This document shows positions 34,207-42,697 of a stretch of 64,000 nucleotides of DNA, piece by piece (positions within the stretch are counted from its first letter, which is position 1; every line of letters begins with the position of its first letter). Location: positions 1 to 64,000 of the forward strand of contig DAIDHS010000012.1 of the NCBI GenBank assembly GCA_027451985.1, written 5' to 3'. Origin of the DNA: Elusimicrobiota bacterium. GTDB lineage: Bacteria > Elusimicrobiota > Elusimicrobia > UBA1565 > UBA9628. A model generated the notes under the pieces. It made no database searches and was not told the origin of the DNA. It saw only the letters and a program-made list of their open reading frames with translations. The position numbers and the translations under genes are program-made.

Positions 34207-35613
34207 CTAGGAAATCATGAAGCTCCAAGCGGCGTAGCGCCCGGAGTGCGACAAGGAGACGCCCCAGTCCTGGACTTTGCCGCCCTGGAGAACCTTCGGC
34301 GCTCCTCCGTCATCGGTGAATGCCAGAAGCGCGGGGGATGAAATTTCGTCCGAGGATTCGGCGATGAACTCCAGGCATTTTCCTCGGGCGAATTCATGCG
34401 GATCGTCCCCGGGGGGGATTTCCGCCACATCCCATAAAACATCTCCAGGGGTCTCATCGTCTCCGATGAATCCGCCGCGCAGCACCGCGACGCAGTGGAC
34501 TTTGTCCTCGTCCTCGTGCGTGAAGCGGACGTCGACTTGCGCCCCCGTGGGCAGGTGGACGACCTTGCGGCGGAACAAATCCGCCTGCAGCATTAAAAAG
34601 CCTCCCTGCGGCGTTTGGATGCCCGATTGGGTCAGCGCCTTGTGCGCAGCCTCCTTGGCCGCGATGAATTTGCAGGCCTCGGCGAAGCGCTTAAATCCCG
34701 GCGGGAGGGCTTCCAGGGATTTTTGCTCCCGGGCGGTCAGGTGCCGCGACATCCACTCGGGATCCGTCTCGCCGCTTTCGGCGTCGAAATGCTCCGCCAG
34801 CCGGGGGGACTTTAAGTCGAGCACATCGTTGCCTCCGCAGTTCTTGGGAAGAGAGCTCGCCGCGAACCACTCCTCCTGCAGATCGGCCAAAGTGTCGAAG
34901 AGCCGCTGGGCGATGGCGCGGGGCGTGGTTTCCCCGGGGAGAACCGCGGGAATGAGCGCGCCGTAGGACCGGAAGGTTTCGTCGCGCCTGGGCACGGCCG
35001 TGGTATAAAGCTGATGATCGCCGCGCACGTAGAGGCAGAGAAACTTGGCGTTGGGGGCCTCCAGAGCCAGGCGACCCAGGAAATCCTTGGGGCGGTGCCG
35101 TTCAAGCCAGCCTGAGCGTTCCCGTCCGGCCTCGGGGTACATGAAGACGGCCTCGCCCCGCTTCAAGAGCCATTCGCACTTGGCGAAGACTCTTTTGCGC
35201 CACCGCTCCGAGGCGGCGTCTTCTCCCTCGCGCAAGAACGGGATGCAGCGGCACAGGTACATCAGCGTGCGCACGGAGATTTTCTTAGGCAGCGAGCCTA
35301 AGTGGTAATAGTTCCGGTATTCCGGCGTGGACCAGGGGATGAGGCGCGTGCGGTGAAGCTTCTTCCATGGGACTACGGCGGCGAAAACCAGGAAGGAATC
35401 GATGAGGGTCAGGTGATTGGCGGCCCAAAATACGGGGCCGTCGTGGGCGTCCAACTCCCTCCAGATTTTCTCCTGGAACTCGCGGGCGTTGGAAAAACGG
35501 TAGCGGAAGCGCCAGCGCAGGACGACGCGGATGAAGGCGTAAAGCGGCGCTGCGGCAAGCACCGAAAGCCAGCGCTGGATGCGGAGGCTTGCGATGTCTT
35601 TGGATGAAAGCAA
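34207..35613 (-). CDS. PlsC-like acyltransferase fused to a 4'-phosphopantetheinyl transferase
   Basis: A 468-residue two-domain protein. Residues about 15-215 are a PlsC/LPLAT acyltransferase: His67-x4-Asp72 (NHLTLID) and the substrate motif YPEAGRERSG at 159-168. Residues about 255-468 look like a phosphopantetheinyl transferase: GNDVLDL at 261-267, the magnesium/CoA motif AAKEAAHK at 318-325 (Lys320, Glu321, Lys325), and a terminal GVSLSHSGRYAAW. The second domain would load acyl carrier proteins, the first would use acyl-ACP or acyl-CoA to acylate a lipid. It lies eight bases after a coiled-coil gene on the same strand, next to the fatty-acid-like cluster. Confidence 0.8.
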   Translation of the reverse strand: MLSSKDIASLRIQRWLSVLAAAPLYAFIRVVLRWRFRYRFSNAREFQEKIWRELDAHDGPVFWAANHLTLIDSFLVFAAVVPWKKLHRTRLIPWSTPEYRNYYHLGSLPKKISVRTLMYLCRCIPFLREGEDAASERWRKRVFAKCEWLLKRGEAVFMYPEAGRERSGWLERHRPKDFLGRLALEAPNAKFLCLYVRGDHQLYTTAVPRRDETFRSYGALIPAVLPGETTPRAIAQRLFDTLADLQEEWFAASSLPKNCGGNDVLDLKSPRLAEHFDAESGETDPEWMSRHLTAREQKSLEALPPGFKRFAEACKFIAAKEAAHKALTQSGIQTPQGGFLMLQADLFRRKVVHLPTGAQVDVRFTHEDEDKVHCVAVLRGGFIGDDETPGDVLWDVAEIPPGDDPHEFARGKCLEFIAESSDEISSPALLAFTDDGGAPKVLQGGKVQDWGVSLSHSGRYAAWSFMIS

Positions 35614-35621
35614 AGAGGCCT

Positions 35622-36527
35622 TTAGGCCAGGGCTCGCTCGGCTTCCTGAAGGCTTTGACGCAGGAGCGCCCGGATCTCCTCGATCTTGGCCTGGATGACG
35701 GGCGTGCGCTGAGAGGCTTCGCGGGCGACGGTGCCAGACACCGTGAGCTTCTGCGCGCTCATCTTGAGCCGCGTGCGGACCTCGGCTTCCTCGGCGCGCA
35801 GGGCGGCCAGCCGCTCGGCGTCGTTCGTGGCGGAGACGCCCTTAATCTTGTCCTCAAGGACGGTCAGTTCCTGGCGCAGCGAATCGTAGGCGGCCTGGTC
35901 GTTCTGGCCGATTTTCTGCCGGGAGGTGGCGAACGCCGCGGAATCGGCGATGAGAGCCTCGTAGGCCCGGGCTTGGTCGCAGAGAGCTTTAAGGTTGGCC
36001 TTGGCCTCGTCCTTCTCGGTGCCAGAGAGCTTCTCGATTCGCGCGACGAGCTTCTTTAAGGCATCGTTGGTGCGCCAGCCCTCGCCGATGGAAGTGATGT
36101 AGGCGAAGGAGACGACCTTGGACAAATAAGCGTCGTTCTTGGGCATGTGGCCCAGGTCCATGAGCATCTTAATGGAAAGGCCCGGCGTCGCGGCCGTGGC
36201 GTCCTGGCCGTCCAAGATGCGGAGTTTCCCCAACTCACCGTCCTCGAGCTTGAATTCGGCGCTGCCCTCGGACACAGGCACACGTTTCGTTTTCTTGGTC
36301 AGAAACTGCCTTTCGATGGACATGGTGATGTCGGCCAGGTTGGAGGACTCGATGCCCATGCCGATGATGTGGCCCAGAAACGGCGTATTGGCGTCGGCCT
36401 TGGACCAGTTGCCCTCGTTGGTGGCGTACTTTTTGACGCCGGCGATGATGCGCTTCTCGGCCTCTTCGGGAGTGATGGTGTTCAAATCCGTCGCTTCGAT
36501 GGTCGCTTCCTTGCGCTTGAATGCCAT
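35622..36527 (-). CDS. Unknown coiled-coil-rich protein
   Basis: A 301-residue soluble protein of no family I recognise. The N-terminal 150 residues are mixed (TPEEAEKRIIAGVKKYAT, then LGHIIGMGIESSNLADIT); the last 160 are highly charged and helical with heptad-like leucines and alanines, probably coiled coil. No signal peptide or cysteine cluster. The start is set by an ideal AAGGAGG six bases before the ATG. It is followed eight bases later by the acyltransferase/PPTase gene, so the two share an mRNA. Confidence 0.7.
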   Translation of the reverse strand: MAFKRKEATIEATDLNTITPEEAEKRIIAGVKKYATNEGNWSKADANTPFLGHIIGMGIESSNLADITMSIERQFLTKKTKRVPVSEGSAEFKLEDGELGKLRILDGQDATAATPGLSIKMLMDLGHMPKNDAYLSKVVSFAYITSIGEGWRTNDALKKLVARIEKLSGTEKDEAKANLKALCDQARAYEALIADSAAFATSRQKIGQNDQAAYDSLRQELTVLEDKIKGVSATNDAERLAALRAEEAEVRTRLKMSAQKLTVSGTVAREASQRTPVIQAKIEEIRALLRQSLQEAERALA

Positions 36528-36564
36528 AATTACCTCCTTAAAATAGAGTCCCTCTTCTTTGGTC

Positions 36565-36570
36565 ATTTTA
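36565..36570 (-). promoter_or_regulatory. Candidate -10 box of the coiled-coil/acyltransferase pair
   Basis: TAAAAT on the minus strand, about 38 bases before the ATG at 36527 with its strong ribosome site. The -35 is not clear. Confidence 0.35.
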
Positions 36571-36633
36571 GCAATTTGCGGGCGGATATCATCGCTGTAA
36601 TCCCTTTCGTGGCACGCCTGAGCCGCAAAAAGG

Positions 36634-36639
36634 TATAAA
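36634..36639 (+). promoter_or_regulatory. -10 box before the tandem FabA gene
   Basis: TATAAA (followed by T) ends ten bases before the ATG at 36650. No Shine-Dalgarno sequence is seen between them, again implying a very short leader. Confidence 0.45.
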
Positions 36640-36649
36640 TTTAACCAGA

Positions 36650-37786
36650 ATGACGCTCAAAGAATTCCCAACAAAGGCCAGCTTCAGTCAAGATGAAATT
36701 ATTGCCTTGGCGCCGCAACTGCCGGTATCGTTGCTGCTGCCTTTCCATGAAATTCCTCTTATTCGTTGGGATGCGGTTTCGGGAACTGGCCGCATCGAGG
36801 CCTTGAGGCGCAACCGTCCGGACGAGTGGTTCTACGCCTGCCACTTCCTAGGCGATCCGGTCATGCCGGGCTGTTGGGGCATCGACGCGCTCTGGCAGTG
36901 CCTGATCTTCTTCGCCGCCTGGCGGGGAATCAAGGGCTGCGGCAGGGCGCTAGGGATGGAGAATGTTTCCTTTTTCGGCCAGATACGGCCCTACGATGGA
37001 ATTATCCGCTACACCGTCGATGTTTTGTCGTGCGAAACCTCGGAAGGCGAAACGCTGCTGGGCGGTAAGGGCGCGGTCGAGGTTGATGGGATGCCCGTCT
37101 ATTCCGCCGGCCAAGTGCAAGTCGGCACTGATTTTTGGCAAAGCGACGGGGCTAAAGCGCCGGCGGTCTTGCGTCGTCCGGCCCCGCCTTTGACCGAGCC
37201 GTTGAGCTATGAGGAGTTCATGGCCAAGACCGGCTTTAGTCCGGCTGAAATATTGGCCGTCTCGCAAGGCACTCTGGTGAAGGACTGCCCCATAGAGTTG
37301 GGGCTTCTGCCGTCTTCCTTGATGCTTGAAATAGGCGAGGTCCACGAAATCCGCCGAGACCCCGCCCTGGGCACCGGACGAATCATCGCCTCGCGGCGAG
37401 TCGATGCGGGCGATTGGTTTTATCCCATGAATCACGGGATCAAGCCGACGGCGCTCTCCATCGACGCGGTCTGGCAACTCATGGGCCTGTTTCTGGCTTG
37501 GAGCGGGAACGCTGGAACGGGGCGAGCTCTCGGATTCGAGCAGGTCGAGGTTTTCGATGAAATCAAACCGAGCGACCGGGAATTGATCTACGACGTCAGC
37601 GTCTTGAAGCTCGTGCACGCGGGCAACGGCGACGCCTTCATCAACGCCGATGCGCGAGTCGTCGCCGACGGCCGCCCGATTTTAAACTGTGTCAACGTGC
37701 GCGTCGGCTGCCACCGTGGCATCCGCTATTCGGATTATCCGATTCAAAACGAGATGGCATTGGGCGGCAAGCTCAAAATCAAGTAG
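36650..37786 (+). CDS. Tandem FabA-like dehydratase didomain
   Basis: A 378-residue protein made of two FabA-type hotdog domains. Domain 1 (about 25-165) has the complete active-site stretch FYACHFLGDPVMPGCWGIDA with His65 and Asp79, as in 3-hydroxydecanoyl-ACP dehydratase. Domain 2 (about 210-370) keeps the fold and Asp272 but its matching stretch, FYPMNHGIKPTALSIDA, is three residues shorter and lacks the HF-x-GDPVMPG core. Tandem FabA domains are known from PUFA synthase PfaC subunits. It probably forms double bonds in ACP-bound chains. It is convergent with the KAS II gene nine bases away. Confidence 0.85.
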   Translation: MTLKEFPTKASFSQDEIIALAPQLPVSLLLPFHEIPLIRWDAVSGTGRIEALRRNRPDEWFYACHFLGDPVMPGCWGIDALWQCLIFFAAWRGIKGCGRALGMENVSFFGQIRPYDGIIRYTVDVLSCETSEGETLLGGKGAVEVDGMPVYSAGQVQVGTDFWQSDGAKAPAVLRRPAPPLTEPLSYEEFMAKTGFSPAEILAVSQGTLVKDCPIELGLLPSSLMLEIGEVHEIRRDPALGTGRIIASRRVDAGDWFYPMNHGIKPTALSIDAVWQLMGLFLAWSGNAGTGRALGFEQVEVFDEIKPSDRELIYDVSVLKLVHAGNGDAFINADARVVADGRPILNCVNVRVGCHRGIRYSDYPIQNEMALGGKLKIK

Positions 37787-37795
37787 CATCCACTT

Positions 37796-39103
37796 CTATT
37801 TCCCGTCCCAACGCTTAAAGAGCAGGCAGCCGTTGACGTCCCCGAAGCCAAACGACGCCTTGATGACGTAGTCGAGTTGCGCCTGCCGCGCCTGGCGCGG
37901 AATGCTGTTGGCGATTTTGGCGATTTGGGGGTGGACCTCATCGCAGTTGATGGACGGGTGCACATAGCCGTTGGCGATCTCATCCACGGCCGCGACGCAC
38001 TCCAAGGCGCCCGCCGCGCCCAAGCTGTGGCCGATCATGGACTTGGTGGATTGGATGCGGGGGAATTTCTCGGGCGGTAATTCCAAAGCCTTAAGCCAAC
38101 TCGCGATTTCGCGCGGGTCGGCGCCCGTGGAGGTCAAATGTCCGTTGATGAGCGAGATTTGAGAGGGCTCAATACCCGAGTCCTCGATGACGCGCCGGAT
38201 GCAGCGCACGACGCCGTCGGGGTTGGGGAAGGTCATGGTACCGCCGTCTCTTTGCCCGCCCGAGTTGCAAAAGGCGGAGACAAGCTCGCAAATGATTTTG
38301 GCCCCGCGCTTTTGGGCGGAGTCTATGGTTTCCAAACGTAAAACGCCCGCGCCGCCGGAGGGCACAAAGCCGCAGGCGCCCGCGCCCATGGGCTGCGAGC
38401 CCTTTTCCGGAGATTCGTTAAAGCGCGAGCACAAAACGTCTCTCATCGCGTCAAAGCCCGCCCAGATGCCGTAGTGCGTGCCCTCGGCGCCTCCCGCGTA
38501 CATGGAGTCGGCAAATCCCATCTGGATGTGTTTCCACGCCTCGAAAATCGCCTCGGTGCCGGTGTTGCAGGCCGAGCTGTTGGAGCTGGTCTGTCCACCC
38601 AGGCCCAAGAAGCGCCCGATGGCCACGGAGACCGAGCTGTTCATCACCTTGGGCACGATGTCGGCACCCATGGGAATCGTGCCGCGGCCGGGCTCTTGCT
38701 TCTTGGCCTCGGCCATGACTGGGGTCAACTCCTGGAAAACCGTGTCCATTCCTCCGATACCGCAGCCCATGATGGCGCCGGTATTCCAGTCGACCGGGCT
38801 TGTTTGGTAGTTCTTGGGGTCGACCGTCGCGCCTGAGTTTTTAGCGCACTCAACCGCAGCCAAGACCGCGTAAATCATGGCCTCGCTCATCTTGTGGTAA
38901 TCGGCCTCGGGAAGAATACCCAGGATGTAATCCTCATCGATGGGGGGAACGCCGCCGATTTGACAGGCGAAATTGAGATCCCGTAGTTCCTCGTGCCAGC
39001 TGATGCCGGATTTGCCGGCCTTTAGGGCCTCGCGATAGGCCTGGACGCCCACGCCGTTGGGCGCCACCGCTCCCAACCCCGTCACCACCACGCGCTTTCT
39101 CAT
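37796..39103 (-). CDS. 3-oxoacyl-ACP synthase, KAS II (FabF-like)
   Basis: A 435-residue condensing enzyme that extends acyl-ACP with malonyl-ACP. The catalytic triad is Cys179 (NSSACNTGTEA), His322 (INGHLTSTGAD, where NAHGTST is usual) and His359 (KSMIGHSLGAAG), with Lys354. It overlaps the FabZ-like gene by four bases. The variant NGH motif and the acidic insert set it apart from housekeeping FabF, so a special chain or polyketide-like role is plausible. Confidence 0.9.
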   Translation of the reverse strand: MRKRVVVTGLGAVAPNGVGVQAYREALKAGKSGISWHEELRDLNFACQIGGVPPIDEDYILGILPEADYHKMSEAMIYAVLAAVECAKNSGATVDPKNYQTSPVDWNTGAIMGCGIGGMDTVFQELTPVMAEAKKQEPGRGTIPMGADIVPKVMNSSVSVAIGRFLGLGGQTSSNSSACNTGTEAIFEAWKHIQMGFADSMYAGGAEGTHYGIWAGFDAMRDVLCSRFNESPEKGSQPMGAGACGFVPSGGAGVLRLETIDSAQKRGAKIICELVSAFCNSGGQRDGGTMTFPNPDGVVRCIRRVIEDSGIEPSQISLINGHLTSTGADPREIASWLKALELPPEKFPRIQSTKSMIGHSLGAAGALECVAAVDEIANGYVHPSINCDEVHPQIAKIANSIPRQARQAQLDYVIKASFGFGDVNGCLLFKRWDGK

Positions 39104-39591
39104 TTTAGGCTCTCCAAATTTTTAGGCACCCACAAGCCCGAGGTTTTGCAGGAGAATATCTCCTCGCCGTCCTTTGGCCCACCCATGAATTGAATCTCCA
39201 CGGTGCTCACGACTTTGTTTTTGCGGAAATACCCATCCTCGCCGAAGGTGGCCTGGGCCGCGACCTTGTCACCCGGCCGCACCGTTTTCTTGAACAAACC
39301 GCGCTCAACTTCGGTGAAAAATCCCACGAGGGTTTTTAATTCCTCAGGCGAGACCTTGCTGCCCATGTGGTAGATGCCCCAGGCCACGTTGCCGGTCTGC
39401 GCGGCCATCTCGATGAGCTTGACGCCCGGCACCACGGGATTGCCCGGGAAGTGCCCGGCGCAGTCTTCTTCCTTCCAAGTGTAGCAGGTCAGGATGTGCT
39501 CTTCGTCGATTTCTAAGATCTCGTCGATGAAGCGCATGGGCCGCTGCTGCGGCACCAGGGCCAGGACTTCCTGCGGGGTCAAATCGTTCAT
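39100..39591 (-). CDS. FabZ-like 3-hydroxyacyl-ACP dehydratase
   Basis: A 163-residue hotdog protein. GHFPGNPVVPGVKLIEMAAQ gives His47 and Glu61, the FabZ-type catalytic pair. It should dehydrate 3-hydroxyacyl-ACP in the same pathway as its neighbours. It lies 15 bases after the FabG gene and overlaps the KAS II gene. Confidence 0.9.
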   Translation of the reverse strand: MNDLTPQEVLALVPQQRPMRFIDEILEIDEEHILTCYTWKEEDCAGHFPGNPVVPGVKLIEMAAQTGNVAWGIYHMGSKVSPEELKTLVGFFTEVERGLFKKTVRPGDKVAAQATFGEDGYFRKNKVVSTVEIQFMGGPKDGEEIFSCKTSGLWVPKNLESLK

Positions 39592-39606
39592 GGCCTCTCC
39601 TTTTAT

Positions 39607-40332
39607 TTAGAGCCCCATGCCGCCATCGACGTTCAAGATGGCGCCGTTTAGGTAGTCGTTCTCGATGAAGTGGCAGACGGCCTGGGCCACGGCTTCAGGC
39701 GCGCCGAAATCGCCCAGCGCGATTTGGGAGAGAATCTTGCCCTTGATTTCGGGCGCGATGGAGTCGGTCATGGGCGTTTGGATGAATCCCGGCGCGACGG
39801 CGTTCACGCGCACGCCGCGCGGGCCCAGCTCCGCGGCGAACTGCTTGGTGAGCGCCTCCAAGGCCGCCTTCGAGGCGCGGTAGAGCGCGCTGCCCACCAA
39901 GGCCGTGCGCGCCAGGACCGAACTCACGTTGACGATGACGCCCGAGCCCGAGGCGGCCATCTCCTTGCCGAAATCGCGCATCAAAAGCGCCGGGCTCTTC
40001 AAGTTGACGCCGATAATCGCGTCGAAGGACGCATCCTCGATTTGCAACGCCGGCTCGTGCGGCTTATCCACGCCGGCGTTGTTGACCAGGATGTAGGGCG
40101 TTCCCTCCTTCATGACGGCGTCCAACAGGGCCTCGCGCCCGGCCGCGGACGAGAGATCGGCCGAGACCACGAAAGATTCCGGAATCTCCACGCGCAAGGC
40201 CTCGGCGGACTTCTGGTTGCCGCGGCAGTGCAGGCAGACGCGGATTTCACCCTCGGATTTCTCGTGGATGGCCTTGGCCACGGCGCGGCCGATGCCGCCC
40301 GAGGCTCCCGTCACGACCGCGATGTCCTTCAT
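39607..40332 (-). CDS. 3-oxoacyl-ACP reductase (FabG-like SDR)
   Basis: A 241-residue classical short-chain dehydrogenase. It has the TGASGGIG NADP(H) loop, NNAG at 84-87 and the catalytic Ser138, Tyr151 and Lys155 (YRASK). The C-terminus IENDYLNGAILNVDGGMG is typical of FabG. It should reduce 3-oxoacyl-ACP. It is three bases after the KAS III gene and clearly part of the same transcription unit. Confidence 0.92.
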   Translation of the reverse strand: MKDIAVVTGASGGIGRAVAKAIHEKSEGEIRVCLHCRGNQKSAEALRVEIPESFVVSADLSSAAGREALLDAVMKEGTPYILVNNAGVDKPHEPALQIEDASFDAIIGVNLKSPALLMRDFGKEMAASGSGVIVNVSSVLARTALVGSALYRASKAALEALTKQFAAELGPRGVRVNAVAPGFIQTPMTDSIAPEIKGKILSQIALGDFGAPEAVAQAVCHFIENDYLNGAILNVDGGMGL

Positions 40333-40335
40333 GCC

Positions 40336-41334
40336 TTATAAAACCTCCATGTATCCGCCGCCCCAGGCCAGGCCCGAACCCAGCACCGCATAGACGATCT
40401 TGTCGCCCTTGCACAGCTTGTTCAAATTCTGCGCGATGACCGAGGGGCAGCCCGCAGCCGCGATGTTTCCCTGCGCCTGGACGTTGCGGAGATGCTTTTC
40501 CGGCGGCAGGTGCAAGTGCCCGATGATGGAGTCCTGCATGACGTAGTTGGCCTGGTGCGCCACGGTGTAGGCGTCCTCGGCGTAGAGCCCCTTTTTCTGG
40601 GCGATGTCCTCGAACATCTCGCAGGTCTTGCGGATGGAGAACTCGCGCACCGCGGCGCCGTTTTGCGCGAAGTGCCCGGCTGCGTCGATGGCGATGTCGT
40701 CGGCGCCCTTGGGGTCGGTCTCGAAAATCATGGGCTCGACCAAGAGGCGCCCGGCGTGCTTGGCCGAGAGGACTTCCGCGGCCGCGCCGTCGCCCCAAAT
40801 GTAGCCGTCCACGTTTTTGGGTGAATAGTCCGTGCGCGTGGTGTACGCGCTGGTCTGCACGCAGAGGATGAATTCCGGGAGCTTCGGCTCCATGTCCGAA
40901 AGCGCCTGCATATGCCGGGCGAATGATGAGCACGCGCTGTTGACGTCGCAGTGGGGGCCGGAGCCTATGCCCAGCGCTTTGGCGATCAGGTTCGCGGTCG
41001 AGGGAATGGTCTCAAAGGGAGTGTCGCAGTTGGCGATGACGAGGCCGATTTTCTCCACCGGCACTCCGGCCTGCGCCAAAGCCTTTCGCGCGGCTTTGGC
41101 GCCCAAGGCCACGGGCGTTTCGCCCCGGGCGCGAGCGTGCACCAGGGCTTGGTTCGGATTTTGGTTCTTCGTCTCTAGAATGTAGTCCTTGCTCAGGACA
41201 GAATAGCGCGTGTAGATGCCCAGGCGGGATTTGACCCAGTCCGGCCCGCGCTCGAGGCCTATTTGTTCATGGAGAAACTCGTTGGTGATTTCGGTCTCGG
41301 GGAGATAATAGCCCATCCCCAGGATGGAGAGCAT
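40336..41334 (-). CDS. 3-oxoacyl-ACP synthase III (KAS III/FabH-like)
   Basis: A 332-residue thiolase-fold starter enzyme. The triad is Cys135 (NSACSSF), His260 (AHQANY) and Asn290 (QGNIAAAGCPSV). It would load an acyl-CoA or acyl-ACP starter and do the first condensation with malonyl-ACP. It sits four bases after the FabI-like gene. The starter unit cannot be read from sequence. Confidence 0.92.
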   Translation of the reverse strand: MLSILGMGYYLPETEITNEFLHEQIGLERGPDWVKSRLGIYTRYSVLSKDYILETKNQNPNQALVHARARGETPVALGAKAARKALAQAGVPVEKIGLVIANCDTPFETIPSTANLIAKALGIGSGPHCDVNSACSSFARHMQALSDMEPKLPEFILCVQTSAYTTRTDYSPKNVDGYIWGDGAAAEVLSAKHAGRLLVEPMIFETDPKGADDIAIDAAGHFAQNGAAVREFSIRKTCEMFEDIAQKKGLYAEDAYTVAHQANYVMQDSIIGHLHLPPEKHLRNVQAQGNIAAAGCPSVIAQNLNKLCKGDKIVYAVLGSGLAWGGGYMEVL

Positions 41335-41338
41335 GCGG

Positions 41339-42313
41339 CTAAATCCCGGAGATGGACTCGCCGCCGTCGACCGTGATGACGGCGCCGTTGGTCCAGGAGA
41401 GCCCCGGCAGGCACAGGGCGTAAATCATCTCGGCGACGTCTTCGGGGGTGGTCAGCCGGTGGAAGGGGTTGCGCAGGCGGGCCTGGGCCTTCATCAAATC
41501 GAAGTTGGGAATGGCGTTGCCGGCCGGGGTGTCCGTGATGCCTGCCTGCAGCACGTAGGAGCGCGCGCCGTAGGGCGCCAATTCCAGAGCCATGGCGCGG
41601 GAACTGGCCTCCAGGGCGCATTTCGCCGCCGAAACCGCGGCATAGCCGCGCCAAGCGACTTCATTGCCCTCCGAAGTCATGGCCACGAGTCGTGCGTCCT
41701 TGCTCAGCAGGCCGTCCTTGAGCAGTTCCCGGCCCCAGAGCAGGTAGTCGTAGCCCATCATCCAGACGGTTTTCTCGAGATCTTCCTGCTCCAAGAGATT
41801 GTCTTTGTAGGGAATTTTGCTTTCCGCCAAGGTGTAAAGGGCGTCGCAGCCCTTTTGGTGGAAGGCGTCGTTGACCGCCGTCTTGAGGATGTCCGGAGAG
41901 GCCTGCACTCCGTGCGCCGAAAGCGCCTCGGAAAGCCCTTTGAGGGCCTGGCCGCGGAAATCGGGAGCCTTTGCGTCCACCATGAGCTTGCAGGCCCCCG
42001 CGGCGATGGAGTGCATGAAGAGGTGGACCTTGCCCGGCCCGGCGTTCGCCGCGATGCTTTCAAAGACTTCGCCGCGCCCGTCGTCATCGAAAAGGTTGAC
42101 GTTGTGGGAGACGAGCTTCACGCCTTGGGCGCGGATTTCGTCGAAGTGGGGCTTGATGAGGGTTTCGACCGCGCCTTCTTTGTCCTTGTGGGCGATTAAG
42201 ATGTTTATTCCGGCCTGGGCCAGGCGTTTGGCCGCGGCCAAGCCGAAGCCCGAGGAGCCGCCCAAAATCACGGCCCAGAGGCCCGAACTTTCGAAACGGC
42301 GATCGCGGTCCAT
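41339..42313 (-). CDS. FabI-like enoyl reductase of the SDR superfamily
   Basis: A 324-residue SDR protein with an N-terminal ILGGSSGFGLA nucleotide loop. The active-site spacing is Tyr224-x6-Lys231 (YAAVSAAK), the FabI arrangement and not the classical YxxxK. It is about 60 residues longer than E. coli FabI because of an insert around residues 105-185. It probably reduces a trans-2-enoyl-ACP, but the insert leaves the substrate open. Confidence 0.78.
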   Translation of the reverse strand: MDRDRRFESSGLWAVILGGSSGFGLAAAKRLAQAGINILIAHKDKEGAVETLIKPHFDEIRAQGVKLVSHNVNLFDDDGRGEVFESIAANAGPGKVHLFMHSIAAGACKLMVDAKAPDFRGQALKGLSEALSAHGVQASPDILKTAVNDAFHQKGCDALYTLAESKIPYKDNLLEQEDLEKTVWMMGYDYLLWGRELLKDGLLSKDARLVAMTSEGNEVAWRGYAAVSAAKCALEASSRAMALELAPYGARSYVLQAGITDTPAGNAIPNFDLMKAQARLRNPFHRLTTPEDVAEMIYALCLPGLSWTNGAVITVDGGESISGI

Positions 42314-42363
42314 AAAAGAATTACTGGAAACTTGGCGCCGGAGAGGTCCGGCCGCCCGGCGGC

Positions 42364-42648
42364 CTACTTTTGGACTTCGAGGAGCTTCTTTTTGACCAAC
42401 TCACCGATGAGCGCGGACGCGTCTTTTTTCGCTTTCGCTTCATCGACGTCGTACTCCTCGCAGACGGCTTCTACGGCGGCGTCCAAGTCCGCTCCCTGGC
42501 CCAGCTTCTCCCAGATCAGAACGCCGACCTCGTTGAGCGAGAAATATTCGCTCGATTCCAGATCGAGAATGACGGCTTCCTTGTCCACCTGGCGCCACGC
42601 GGCGCGCTCGGCGTGTTTGTACTTCACGGATTCGTTTTTGGTCGCCAT
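42364..42648 (-). CDS. PqqD-like small protein
   Basis: A 94-residue protein with the PqqD pattern: AVILDLESSEYFSLNEVGVL followed by IWEKLGQG and a helical C-terminal half. PqqD domains bind peptides for RiPP enzymes; no precursor peptide or radical SAM partner lies next to it. It is 50 bases upstream of the FabI-like gene on the same strand and could be its first co-transcribed gene. No DSL-type phosphopantetheine site is present, so it is not an acyl carrier protein. Confidence 0.75.
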   Translation of the reverse strand: MATKNESVKYKHAERAAWRQVDKEAVILDLESSEYFSLNEVGVLIWEKLGQGADLDAAVEAVCEEYDVDEAKAKKDASALIGELVKKKLLEVQK

Positions 42649-42697
42649 GAATGGGTTGCCTCTCGTCTCAAATTAAATACGGAAACTCCAGAACATC

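Noticed and set aside
42364-42648. Small gene considered as the missing acyl carrier protein
   Set aside because: It has no DSL-type serine site and its pattern matches PqqD.
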